The position numbers and the translations under genes are program-made. The notes below the pieces were generated by a model, which ran no database searches, was not told the origin of the DNA, and saw nothing but the letters and a program-made list of their open reading frames with translations. Shown piece by piece: positions 52,391-58,979 of a stretch of DNA of 58,979 nt; position 1 is the first letter of the stretch, and each line of letters begins with the position of its first letter. Source of the stretch: Alistipes sp. (lineage in GTDB: Bacteria > Bacteroidota > Bacteroidia > Bacteroidales > Rikenellaceae); the NCBI GenBank assembly GCA_017403125.1, contig JAFQOR010000014.1:1-58979 (forward strand), written 5' to 3'.

Positions 52391-55120
52391 CTACTTCGAG
52401 CTCAATGCTGCGTGTGCGGCTGCAAGACGTGCGATGGGCACACGGAAGGGTGAGCAGCTTACGTAGTTCAAGCCCGCGTGGTGGCAGAACTCTACCGATG
52501 AGGGCTCGCCGCCGTGCTCGCCGCAGATACCGCACTTCAAGTCGGGACGTGTTGTGCGACCCTTGAATACAGCCTCGCGGATAAGCTGACCTACGCCGTT
52601 GCGGTCCAAAATCTTGAAGGGATCGTTCTTCAGGATGTTGCGCTCCAAGTAGATGGGCAAGAACTTCGCGATATCGTCGCGCGAGAAGCCCAAAGTCATC
52701 TGTGTAAGGTCGTTGGTACCGAACGAGAAGAACTCGGCAACCTCGGCAATCTGGTTAGCCGTAACCGCAGCGCGAGGAACCTCAATCATCGTACCTACCA
52801 AGTAGTCGATGCGGTCGTTGCGCTCTGCAAATACCTCGTTTGCGGTCTTGTCTATGATGTTCTTCTGGTAGCGCAACTCCTTGTGGTTTCCTACCAGCGG
52901 AACCATAATCTCTACCTTAACAGGAGTGCCCGAAGCCTTAACGTTCATTGCAGCCTCGATGATGGCACGTGTCTGCATCTCGGTAATCTCGGGATAGGTG
53001 TTGCCCAGACGACAACCGCGGTGACCAAGCATAGGATTCACCTCGTGCAATGCCTCAACCTTTGCCTTGACCTTCTCTACGGGGATATTCATGGCCTCTG
53101 CCATATCCTGCTGGTCCTTCTCGGTGTTGGGGGCGAACTCGTGCAATGGGGGATCGAGCAGACGTACGATAACGGGATAACCGTTCATAACCTTGAATAG
53201 ACCCTCGAAGTCGCCACGCTGCATAGGCAACAACTTGGCAAGAGCCACGCGGCGTCCAGCCTCGTCGTCCGAAAGAATCATCTCGCGGATGGCCTTGATA
53301 CGGTCACCCTCAAAGAACATATGCTCGGTACGGCAAAGACCAATACCCTGTGCACCAAATGCAAATGCCTGCTCGGCGTCACGAGGAGTGTCGGCATTGG
53401 CACGTACGTTCATCGTAGAGTACTTGCCTGCAAGCTCCATGAGCTGACCGAAGTCGCCATCGAGGTTGGCTGCCTGTGTTGCAACCTCGCCAAGATAAAC
53501 CTCGCCGGTAGAGCCGTTGAGCGAAATCCAGTCGCCCTCCTTGATGGTATAGCCATTAACCTTGATTGTACGAGCCTTGTAGTCTATCTCCAACTCGCCG
53601 GCGCCCGATACGCAGCACTTACCCATACCACGAGCCACAACGGCTGCGTGTGAGGTCATACCACCACGTGCTGTGAGGATACCTGCTGCATCCAACATAC
53701 CCTTCAAGTCCTCGGGTGAGGTCTCGATACGTACGAGGATTGCCTTCTGGCCGGTTGCATTGAGATGCTTCTCGGCGTCGTCAGCAAAGAATACTACGGG
53801 ACCCGTAGCTGCACCGGGAGATGCAGGAAGACCCTTAACGATAACTTTTGCGTTTTTGATAGCCTTCTTGTCGAATATGGGGTGGAGGAGCTCGTCGAGC
53901 TTCTCGGGCTCGCAACGCAATACGGCGGTCTTCTCGTCGATAAGACCCTCACGCAACATGTCCATTGCAATCTTCACCATGGCAGCACCCGTACGCTTAC
54001 CGTTACGGCACTGCAACATCCAGAGCTTGCCATCCTGGATTGTGAACTCGATATCCTGCATATCGGTAAAGTACTGCTCCAAGTGGCGCTGTATGCCATC
54101 AAGCTCGGCATATACCTCGGGCATAACCTCCTCCAACGAGGGGTACTTCGTCTTGCGCTCCTCCTCCGAGATGTTCTGCGCTGCTGCCCAACGCTTCGAA
54201 CCCTCGATAGTAATCTGCTGGGGAGTGCGGATACCTGCAACAACGTCCTCGCCCTGTGCGTTGATAAGATACTCACCGTTGAAGATGTTCTCGCCGGTAG
54301 CTGCATCGCGTGAGAAGGCAACACCGGTAGCCGAGTTGTCACCCATGTTACCGAATACCATTGCCTGAACCGATACGGCCGTACCCCAAGCCTCGGGAAT
54401 GTTGTTGAGCTTACGATAGAGTATAGCGCGCTCGTTCATCCATGAGCCAAATACGGCGCAGATAGCACCCCAAAGCTGATCCCAAGGATTTGTGGGGAAT
54501 TCGCGACCTGTCTGCTCCTTGATAGCTTTCTTGAAGTTGGCAACGAGCTCCTTCAAATCGTCGGTCGTGAGGTCGGTGTCCGCCTTAACGCCACGCTTCT
54601 CCTTCTGTGCCTCGATAAGTACCTCGAAGGGGTCGTGATCCTCCTTCGATACGGGTTTCATGTCGAGAACTACATCTCCATACATCTGTACAAAACGACG
54701 ATATGAGTCCCATGCGAAACGGGGGTTGCCAGAGAGCTTCGATACGGCCTCCACAGCCTCGTCGTTCATACCGAGGTTGAGGATGGTGTCCATCATTCCG
54801 GGCATCGATGCGCGAGCACCCGAACGTACCGAAACCAACAAAGGAAGGGTAGCATCACCAAACTTGCGACCGGTGAGCTTCTCGATGTTCTTCATCGCAG
54901 CCTCAACCTCGGGGCGCAACAACTCGATAACCTTCTCCTTGCCCTGTGCATAATACTCCGAGCATACGTCCGTTGTGATGGTAAATCCCGGAGGTACGGG
55001 AATACCGATAAGGTTCATCTCGGCGAGGTTGGCACCCTTGCCGCCGAGCAACTCTCGCATCTTGCCATTACCCTCTGCCTCCTTATTGCCGAAGGTATAG
55101 ACACGTTTTACATCTGCCAT
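52391..55120 (-). CDS. ppdK: Pyruvate, phosphate dikinase
   Basis: A 909-residue cytoplasmic enzyme that interconverts pyruvate + ATP + phosphate with PEP + AMP + PPi. The N-terminal ATP-grasp domain has [22 protein letters not shown], the phosphohistidine domain has [21 protein letters not shown] with the catalytic His, and the C-terminal PEP/pyruvate barrel has [17 protein letters not shown] and [13 protein letters not shown] with the acid/base Cys. Length is normal. In anaerobic Bacteroidales it saves energy by linking PEP and pyruvate with PPi. Single gene with its own promoter. Confidence 0.97.
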   Translation of the reverse strand: MADVKRVYTFGNKEAEGNGKMRELLGGKGANLAEMNLIGIPVPPGFTITTDVCSEYYAQGKEKVIELLRPEVEAAMKNIEKLTGRKFGDATLPLLVSVRSGARASMPGMMDTILNLGMNDEAVEAVSKLSGNPRFAWDSYRRFVQMYGDVVLDMKPVSKEDHDPFEVLIEAQKEKRGVKADTDLTTDDLKELVANFKKAIKEQTGREFPTNPWDQLWGAICAVFGSWMNERAILYRKLNNIPEAWGTAVSVQAMVFGNMGDNSATGVAFSRDAATGENIFNGEYLINAQGEDVVAGIRTPQQITIEGSKRWAAAQNISEEERKTKYPSLEEVMPEVYAELDGIQRHLEQYFTDMQDIEFTIQDGKLWMLQCRNGKRTGAAMVKIAMDMLREGLIDEKTAVLRCEPEKLDELLHPIFDKKAIKNAKVIVKGLPASPGAATGPVVFFADDAEKHLNATGQKAILVRIETSPEDLKGMLDAAGILTARGGMTSHAAVVARGMGKCCVSGAGELEIDYKARTIKVNGYTIKEGDWISLNGSTGEVYLGEVATQAANLDGDFGQLMELAGKYSTMNVRANADTPRDAEQAFAFGAQGIGLCRTEHMFFEGDRIKAIREMILSDDEAGRRVALAKLLPMQRGDFEGLFKVMNGYPVIVRLLDPPLHEFAPNTEKDQQDMAEAMNIPVEKVKAKVEALHEVNPMLGHRGCRLGNTYPEITEMQTRAIIEAAMNVKASGTPVKVEIMVPLVGNHKELRYQKNIIDKTANEVFAERNDRIDYLVGTMIEVPRAAVTANQIAEVAEFFSFGTNDLTQMTLGFSRDDIAKFLPIYLERNILKNDPFKILDRNGVGQLIREAVFKGRTTRPDLKCGICGEHGGEPSSVEFCHHAGLNYVSCSPFRVPIARLAAAHAALSSK

Positions 55121-55194
55121 AATCGTGTGTTTTTTATAGTTATTAGTTAATATAGTTACTCTGTATTAGTGAGGCTTATGCCCCTATTAGCTTA

Positions 55195-55224
55195 CAAAAG
55201 TAAATATTTTTTTTGAAAATGCAA
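55195..55224 (-). promoter_or_regulatory. Promoter of ppdK
   Basis: TTG (55224-55222), 19 bases, TACTTTTG (55202-55195) on the minus strand, with a leader of about 70 bases. Confidence 0.75.
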
Positions 55225-55340
55225 AGAATATGCAACGAAATATTTGTTTATATATTTTTCTTTCTCGCATTATGTTGATCTGTTTGTCGCTTTTTGTTTT
55301 TGGAGCCGAACATTAGCGGGTGTTTTTTTTGCCTGGATAT

Positions 55341-55371
55341 TTGTGAATTTAATCATAAAGTATTATATTTG
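55341..55371 (+). promoter_or_regulatory. Promoter of the small lipoprotein gene
   Basis: TTG (55341-55343), 20 bases, TATATTTG (55364-55371). It lies inside the upstream extension of the open frame, so translation must start later, at 55402. Confidence 0.75.
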
Positions 55372-55401
55372 TTTCGGGTTTCGTTAAACAATATTTATGC
55401 T

Positions 55402-56007
55402 ATGAGAAAGATTTTGCTTTTTGCCTCAGCGCTACTTATGTTAGTGCCGTTGGCGTGTGACAATGATGAACATCAAACCGTAAACGAGAATCCTCCTGAC
55501 ATCATACCTCCTGACATCATAGTCGATTTGGCTCCGATAACTGCTCATATCTATGTGAATGACGCGGAGGGTAACAATCTGCTTGACCCATCGTCGGATA
55601 GGTGTTATGATATTTCGCAGATTGTGTTGAGATACGACGACGAGGAGTACTCGGTCCGCAATCCATATACCTCGAATGATGCCCCCGAGGCAATGCCGTT
55701 GGCATATCTCGCGCAGTTTGAACAACCAGCGCTGTCGCGTGATAAATCTGGTGTTATCTATCTATTGGTTGGTGAGTGGAATGCAGATAATAAGTGGGCT
55801 ATGTGTAGCTTCGAGATTACGTGGAGCGACGGCTCAACCGATACGTTTGCCTTTTCGAGCGACTATACCTATGACCCGAAATACAGAAACGACAGCGAAC
55901 ACGACTTCGGATACACCTTTACGCGCGAAGCGTATCTCAATGGTGAGAAGCTTGGCGAAGATGAGTATAGTGGTAGTGTAGTGATAAAATATCGTCTTTT
56001 GAAGTAG
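55402..56007 (+). CDS. Small lipoprotein of unknown function
   Basis: A 201-residue protein with a lipoprotein signal (MRKILLFASALLMLVPLAC). A 15-base tandem duplication gives the repeat PPDII-PPDII just after the anchor (55492-55521). The rest is rich in Asp, Tyr and Thr with alternating strands, including ITAHIYVNDAEGNNLLDP and WSDGSTDTFAFSSDYTYD, which suggests an immunoglobulin-like beta-sandwich. I do not recognise a family. The frame is open from 55294, but the promoter at 55341-55371 and the signal peptide fix the start here. Confidence 0.8.
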   Translation: MRKILLFASALLMLVPLACDNDEHQTVNENPPDIIPPDIIVDLAPITAHIYVNDAEGNNLLDPSSDRCYDISQIVLRYDDEEYSVRNPYTSNDAPEAMPLAYLAQFEQPALSRDKSGVIYLLVGEWNADNKWAMCSFEITWSDGSTDTFAFSSDYTYDPKYRNDSEHDFGYTFTREAYLNGEKLGEDEYSGSVVIKYRLLK

Positions 56008-56026
56008 TTGTCGATATGCTCGATGT

Positions 56027-56068
56027 ACATGTGGGGCGGTCCAATATTAAACGGACCGCCCCACATGT
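56027..56068. terminator. Bidirectional terminator between the lipoprotein gene and mnmA
   Basis: A perfect 16-bp GC-rich stem (56027-56042 with 56053-56068) and a 10-base loop between convergent genes. Confidence 0.85.
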
Positions 56069-56091
56069 TGTTATTCTATCTGTGATTTCTG

Positions 56092-57267
56092 CTATTGGTA
56101 AATAACGCCGCTACCGACAAGCGTGTCACCATCGTACCACGCTGCAAACTGACCCGCTGTAATGCCGCGCTGGGGCTCGTCGAAACGTATGTAGATGCCG
56201 TCGCTGTCGCAGATGAGCTCTGCGCTCTGCAACGGTTGGCGATAGCGTATGCGCACCATGTATCGGCGGCGTTCGCCACACTGCATGCTCTCCGATGCAT
56301 CTATCCAATGCACCTCGTTGGGGAGGATGTGCAGCACTTCGCGGTAGAGTCCGGGATGGTTGTCACCCTCGCCTACATACACGACATTTTGTTCAACGTC
56401 GGTGGCGATAACAAACAGTGACTCCTTTCTTCCGCCTATGCCCAAGCCCTTGCGCTGACCTATGGTATAGAAGTGTGCACCCTGATGTGTGCCTATCTTC
56501 TTGCCATCGCGCACAGTGAGATGGTATGGCTCGGCAAGCGCCTTATAATCGTCGCTATTGTACGTGCGCACAAAACGTGGCGAGTGGGGTAGAATCTCGT
56601 GAACATTTCCCTCCTTTGCGGCGAGTTTCTGTTGTAGGAATACGGGGAGATCGACCTTGCCTACGAAGCAGATGCCTTGCGAATCTTTGCGCTTGGCAGT
56701 CGCTAACTTCTGCTCCTCGGCAATGCGTCTGACTTCGGGTTTTAGCATGTCGCCAATTGGGAACATGGCGTATCGTAGTTGCTCTTGCGAGAGTTGGCAC
56801 AGAAAGTAGCTTTGGTCCTTGTTGTGGTCGCTGCCGGCGAGTAGGCGATAGTGGGTCTTGCCCTCTTCGCCCTTAAACTCCTCGCGGCGACAGTAGTGCC
56901 CCGTAGCCACGCGCTCGGCACCAAGTTTCAACGCCTCTTGCAGGAAGACATCGAACTTTATCTCGCGATTGCATAGCACGTCGGGGTTGGGTGTGCGCCC
57001 CTTCTCATACTCCGAGAACATGTAATCTACGACCCGCTTGCGGTATTCTGTCGAGAGATCGACATAGTGAAATTCGATGTCGAGACGTTTGGCAACAAGC
57101 TCGGCAAAGACCTGATCGTCGTACCATGGGCAGTCGCCTTCGAGGGTGCCTGTTGTGTCGTGCCAATTGCGCATGAACAAGCCTATGACCTCGTGTCCCT
57201 GCGCTTTGAGTAGGTATGCCGCAACCGAGGAGTCCACGCCGCCCGAAAGACCAACAACAACCCTCAT
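56092..57267 (-). CDS. mnmA: tRNA-specific 2-thiouridylase
   Basis: A 391-residue enzyme that thiolates U34 of tRNAs for Glu, Gln and Lys. The PP-loop is VGLSGGVDSSVAAYLL, the two catalytic cysteines lie in DVLCNREIKF and QGICFVGK, and the C-terminal domain ends in a barrel that contacts tRNA. Length is somewhat above E. coli MnmA (368). It follows folE by 22 bases on the same strand and probably shares its promoter. Confidence 0.95.
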   Translation of the reverse strand: MRVVVGLSGGVDSSVAAYLLKAQGHEVIGLFMRNWHDTTGTLEGDCPWYDDQVFAELVAKRLDIEFHYVDLSTEYRKRVVDYMFSEYEKGRTPNPDVLCNREIKFDVFLQEALKLGAERVATGHYCRREEFKGEEGKTHYRLLAGSDHNKDQSYFLCQLSQEQLRYAMFPIGDMLKPEVRRIAEEQKLATAKRKDSQGICFVGKVDLPVFLQQKLAAKEGNVHEILPHSPRFVRTYNSDDYKALAEPYHLTVRDGKKIGTHQGAHFYTIGQRKGLGIGGRKESLFVIATDVEQNVVYVGEGDNHPGLYREVLHILPNEVHWIDASESMQCGERRRYMVRIRYRQPLQSAELICDSDGIYIRFDEPQRGITAGQFAAWYDGDTLVGSGVIYQ

Positions 57268-57289
57268 GTAATAAGATGTTTAGGGAGTG

Positions 57290-57892
57290 TTATTTTATGA
57301 GTTGCATAAACTCGTCGCGTGTGCGCGGGTCCGAGAGAAATATGCCCGTAAATGCCGATGTTGTAGTCACCGAGCGCTGCTTCTCCACGCCGCGCATCTG
57401 CATGCACGTATGGCTCGCCTCGATGACCACAGCTACGCCAATGGGGTTTAGCGCCTGCTGTATGCTGTCGCGAATCTGCACCGTAAGGCGCTCCTGCACC
57501 TGCAAACGTCGGGCATAACACTCCACAACGCGTGCAATCTTCGACAGCCCGGTGATATAGCCGTTGGGGATGTAGGCAACGTGTGCCTTGCCAATGAATG
57601 GCAGCATGTGGTGCTCACATACCGAGAATAGCTCAATATCCTTTACCAATACCATCTGCTGATACTCCTCCTTGAACATCGCCGAGCGGAGTATGGCAAT
57701 GGGGTCTTGTGCATATCCCTTGGTGATGAAAGACATGGCTTTGGATACACGCTCCGGTGTCTTGATAAGACCTTCGCGGTCGGGATCCTCGCCTAAAAGG
57801 CGCAAAATCTCGCGATAGTGCCCCATGAGCTCCTCTATCTTCTCGCTGTTGTATATATCTTCGCGACGGTAGTTCGCTGTCAGTTCATTCAT
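57290..57892 (-). CDS. folE: GTP cyclohydrolase I
   Basis: A 200-residue enzyme that makes 7,8-dihydroneopterin triphosphate from GTP, the first step to folate (and to queuosine-type precursors). Zinc and substrate residues are visible in [19 protein letters not shown] (Cys and His) and [12 protein letters not shown]. It is the first gene of a two-gene unit with mnmA; a full-consensus promoter lies just upstream. Confidence 0.96.
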   Translation of the reverse strand: MNELTANYRREDIYNSEKIEELMGHYREILRLLGEDPDREGLIKTPERVSKAMSFITKGYAQDPIAILRSAMFKEEYQQMVLVKDIELFSVCEHHMLPFIGKAHVAYIPNGYITGLSKIARVVECYARRLQVQERLTVQIRDSIQQALNPIGVAVVIEASHTCMQMRGVEKQRSVTTTSAFTGIFLSDPRTRDEFMQLIK

Positions 57893-57914
57893 AGTTCTAT
57901 GCTTTATTATTATA

Positions 57915-57946
57915 CAAAGGTATAAAAACTTTTCGATTGCGACAAA
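57915..57946 (-). promoter_or_regulatory. Promoter of folE-mnmA
   Basis: TTTG (57946-57943), 20 bases, TACCTTTG (57922-57915) on the minus strand, about 20 bases before the folE start. Confidence 0.78.
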
Positions 57947-57970
57947 TTGCCCCCGAGACGCCTTGTTCGA

Positions 57971-58465
57971 TTAGAGCTCCAACAATCCGTCGGGAAGAAC
58001 AAAACGTATGGTGTGCCTGTCGAAGTCGATACCGGCGATAAACTCCTCGGCGGCGGGGATAAGGTGCTCCTTGTCGCCTATGCGTATCTCGAAGAGTGGA
58101 TTTGCCTCGCTGTCGTAGTAGTCGGTGAGTTCGCCGCGGAGTTTGCCTATGCGGACCTCGAAGCCAATGAGGTCCTCCATAAAGAACTCGTCGCTGTCGT
58201 CCTCGTTGCTATCATCGACGAATATCTCGCGTCCCACGAGATACTCCTCGGCACGACGCTCGGAGTTGATATCGTCGAAGTGGGCTATGGCGCCACTCTG
58301 TCCTCGGCGCTCGAAGGAGGCACAAAATAGAGGAACCGCCAATCCGTCTATATCGACAAATAGCGGTTCCTCGTTTTTGAAGTCGTCGGGGAACGTAGTG
58401 TAGAGCGAAATCATCACTCCTCCGTCGGTGCCAAAGAGGCGACCTATACGACCCACGGCGAGCAT
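57971..58465 (-). CDS. rimM: 16S rRNA processing protein RimM
   Basis: A 164-residue RimM, a 30S assembly factor that acts on the 16S 3' domain and binds S19. The N-terminal domain begins VGRIGRLFGTDGGVMI, and the PRC-barrel C-terminal domain has EYLVGREIFVDD and ends in IRFVLPDGLLEL. An acidic insertion (DDSNEDDSDEFF) is present in the linker. It lies 15 bases after rpsP, the usual order. Confidence 0.92.
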   Translation of the reverse strand: MLAVGRIGRLFGTDGGVMISLYTTFPDDFKNEEPLFVDIDGLAVPLFCASFERRGQSGAIAHFDDINSERRAEEYLVGREIFVDDSNEDDSDEFFMEDLIGFEVRIGKLRGELTDYYDSEANPLFEIRIGDKEHLIPAAEEFIAGIDFDRHTIRFVLPDGLLEL

Positions 58466-58480
58466 CGCACCTGCAAGAGA

Positions 58481-58979
58481 TTAAGCCTCCTCTGCGGGAG
58501 CCTCTGTTGCCTCTGTTGCCTCCTCGGCAGCAGCTGCGGCAGCCTCGGCAGCCTGTGCAGCCTGTGCAGCCTTCTTCTCTGCGATAGCGGCAGCACGCTC
58601 CTCCTTAACCTTAACCTCGGCAGCAAGCTGTGCCTTCTTTGCAGCAGTAGCGTCTGATGCGAGCTTGTTGCTCTTTGCATCGATCTTGCTCTGCTTCTCC
58701 GAAGCCCACTTGTTGAAACGTGCCTCGGCCTCAGCCTCGGTGAAAGCGCCCTTGGCTACGCCGCCCAAAAGGTGCTTCTTATACAATACGCCCTTGTACG
58801 AGAGGATTGCTCGACAAGTATCCGTAGGTTGTGCGCCCTTAAGTAACCAATCCAAAGCTCGGTCGAACTTCAAATCGATTGTAGCAGGATTCGTGTTGGG
58901 GTTGTAGGTACCCAACTTCTCGATGAACTTACCATCACGTGGCGCTCTGCTATCTGCGGCAACGATGTGGTAGAAAGCA
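58481..58979 (-). CDS. rpsP: 30S ribosomal protein S16, N-terminus beyond the window
   Basis: The visible 165 residues start within the S16 core ([22 protein letters not shown], then [13 protein letters not shown]) and run to the stop at 58481; the first dozen or so residues lie past the window edge. The S16 domain is followed by a tail of about 85 residues rich in Ala, Glu and Lys, probably helical, which E. coli S16 (82 residues) lacks. Long tails on S16 are common in Bacteroidetes. A Leu codon at 58915 could serve as an internal start but the reading frame continues upstream in good S16 sequence. Confidence 0.95.
   Translation of the reverse strand, partial: AFYHIVAADSRAPRDGKFIEKLGTYNPNTNPATIDLKFDRALDWLLKGAQPTDTCRAILSYKGVLYKKHLLGGVAKGAFTEAEAEARFNKWASEKQSKIDAKSNKLASDATAAKKAQLAAEVKVKEERAAAIAEKKAAQAAQAAEAAAAAAEEATEATEAPAEEA

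Overview
This window looks like chromosomal DNA of a Bacteroidales bacterium. The gut genus Alistipes (Rikenellaceae) fits the moderately GC-rich codon use, but the genus is inference. The evidence for the order is: many promoters of the Bacteroidetes form TTG-N19/20-TAnnTTTG; a short primary sigma factor without region 1.1; a ribosomal protein S16 with a long Ala/Glu/Lys-rich tail; gene families typical of the phylum (DUF4199, DUF4293, DUF5106-like and BT_3928-like proteins, a TPR/outer-membrane-barrel pair, GH2 lipoproteins); and few visible Shine-Dalgarno sites. Most of the window is ordinary core genome packed in short operons, separated by strong intrinsic terminators.

Layout. 1-400: gene-free, with tandem palindromic repeats and a large hairpin. 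0.4-5.2 kb (minus): thioredoxin, YbdG-type mechanosensitive channel, M16 metallopeptidase. 5.4-7.3 kb (plus): acyl-ACP thioesterase and a glycosyltransferase, meeting tail-to-tail a minus-strand set of LuxC-like acyl-CoA reductase, thioredoxin-fold lipoprotein and argS (7.3-11.1 kb). 11.2-15.2 kb (plus): dusB followed at once by an AT-rich, apparently foreign gene for a membrane-anchored helicase IV-like protein with a nuclease-like insert and a C-terminal zinc ribbon. 15.2-16.8 kb (minus): NifX-like protein and malate dehydrogenase. 17.1-23.2 kb (plus): sufBCDS, tmk and a DoxX/MauE-like protein. 23.2-28.6 kb (plus): three-gene RND efflux pump, then an OsmC protein on the other strand. 29.1-34.4 kb (plus): 992-residue TPR protein, outer-membrane barrel, membrane protein. 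34.5 kb (minus): SRP RNA, back to back with mltG. 34.6-37.7 kb (plus): mltG, DUF4199, a polyprenyl-phosphate-type glycosyltransferase, DUF4293. 37.8-46.6 kb (minus): umuC, umuD, a GH2 lipoprotein, an MFS transporter, a TPR protein, era. 46.6-47.5 kb: gene-free hairpin array upstream of rpoD (47.5-48.3 kb, plus). 48.6-55.1 kb (minus): korB, korA, a small barrel protein, ppdK. 55.4-56.0 kb (plus): a small lipoprotein. 56.1-59.0 kb (minus): mnmA, folE, rimM and rpsP (cut by the window end).

How the genes fit together. Malate dehydrogenase, KorAB and pyruvate phosphate dikinase are central enzymes of an anaerobe that links ferredoxin-dependent 2-oxoacid metabolism to C3/C4 interconversion; the SUF operon supplies the Fe-S clusters such enzymes need. 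MltG, the glycosyltransferases, the thioesterase, the RND pump and the TPR/barrel pair serve the envelope. UmuDC gives SOS mutagenesis. No prophage, insertion sequence, CRISPR array or tRNA was seen. The most unusual items are the transferred helicase-nuclease-zinc-ribbon protein, two repeat families whose hairpin arms change in a compensatory way, an intrinsic terminator ending directly at the start codon of the efflux adaptor gene, and the compact divergent SRP RNA/mltG promoter region.
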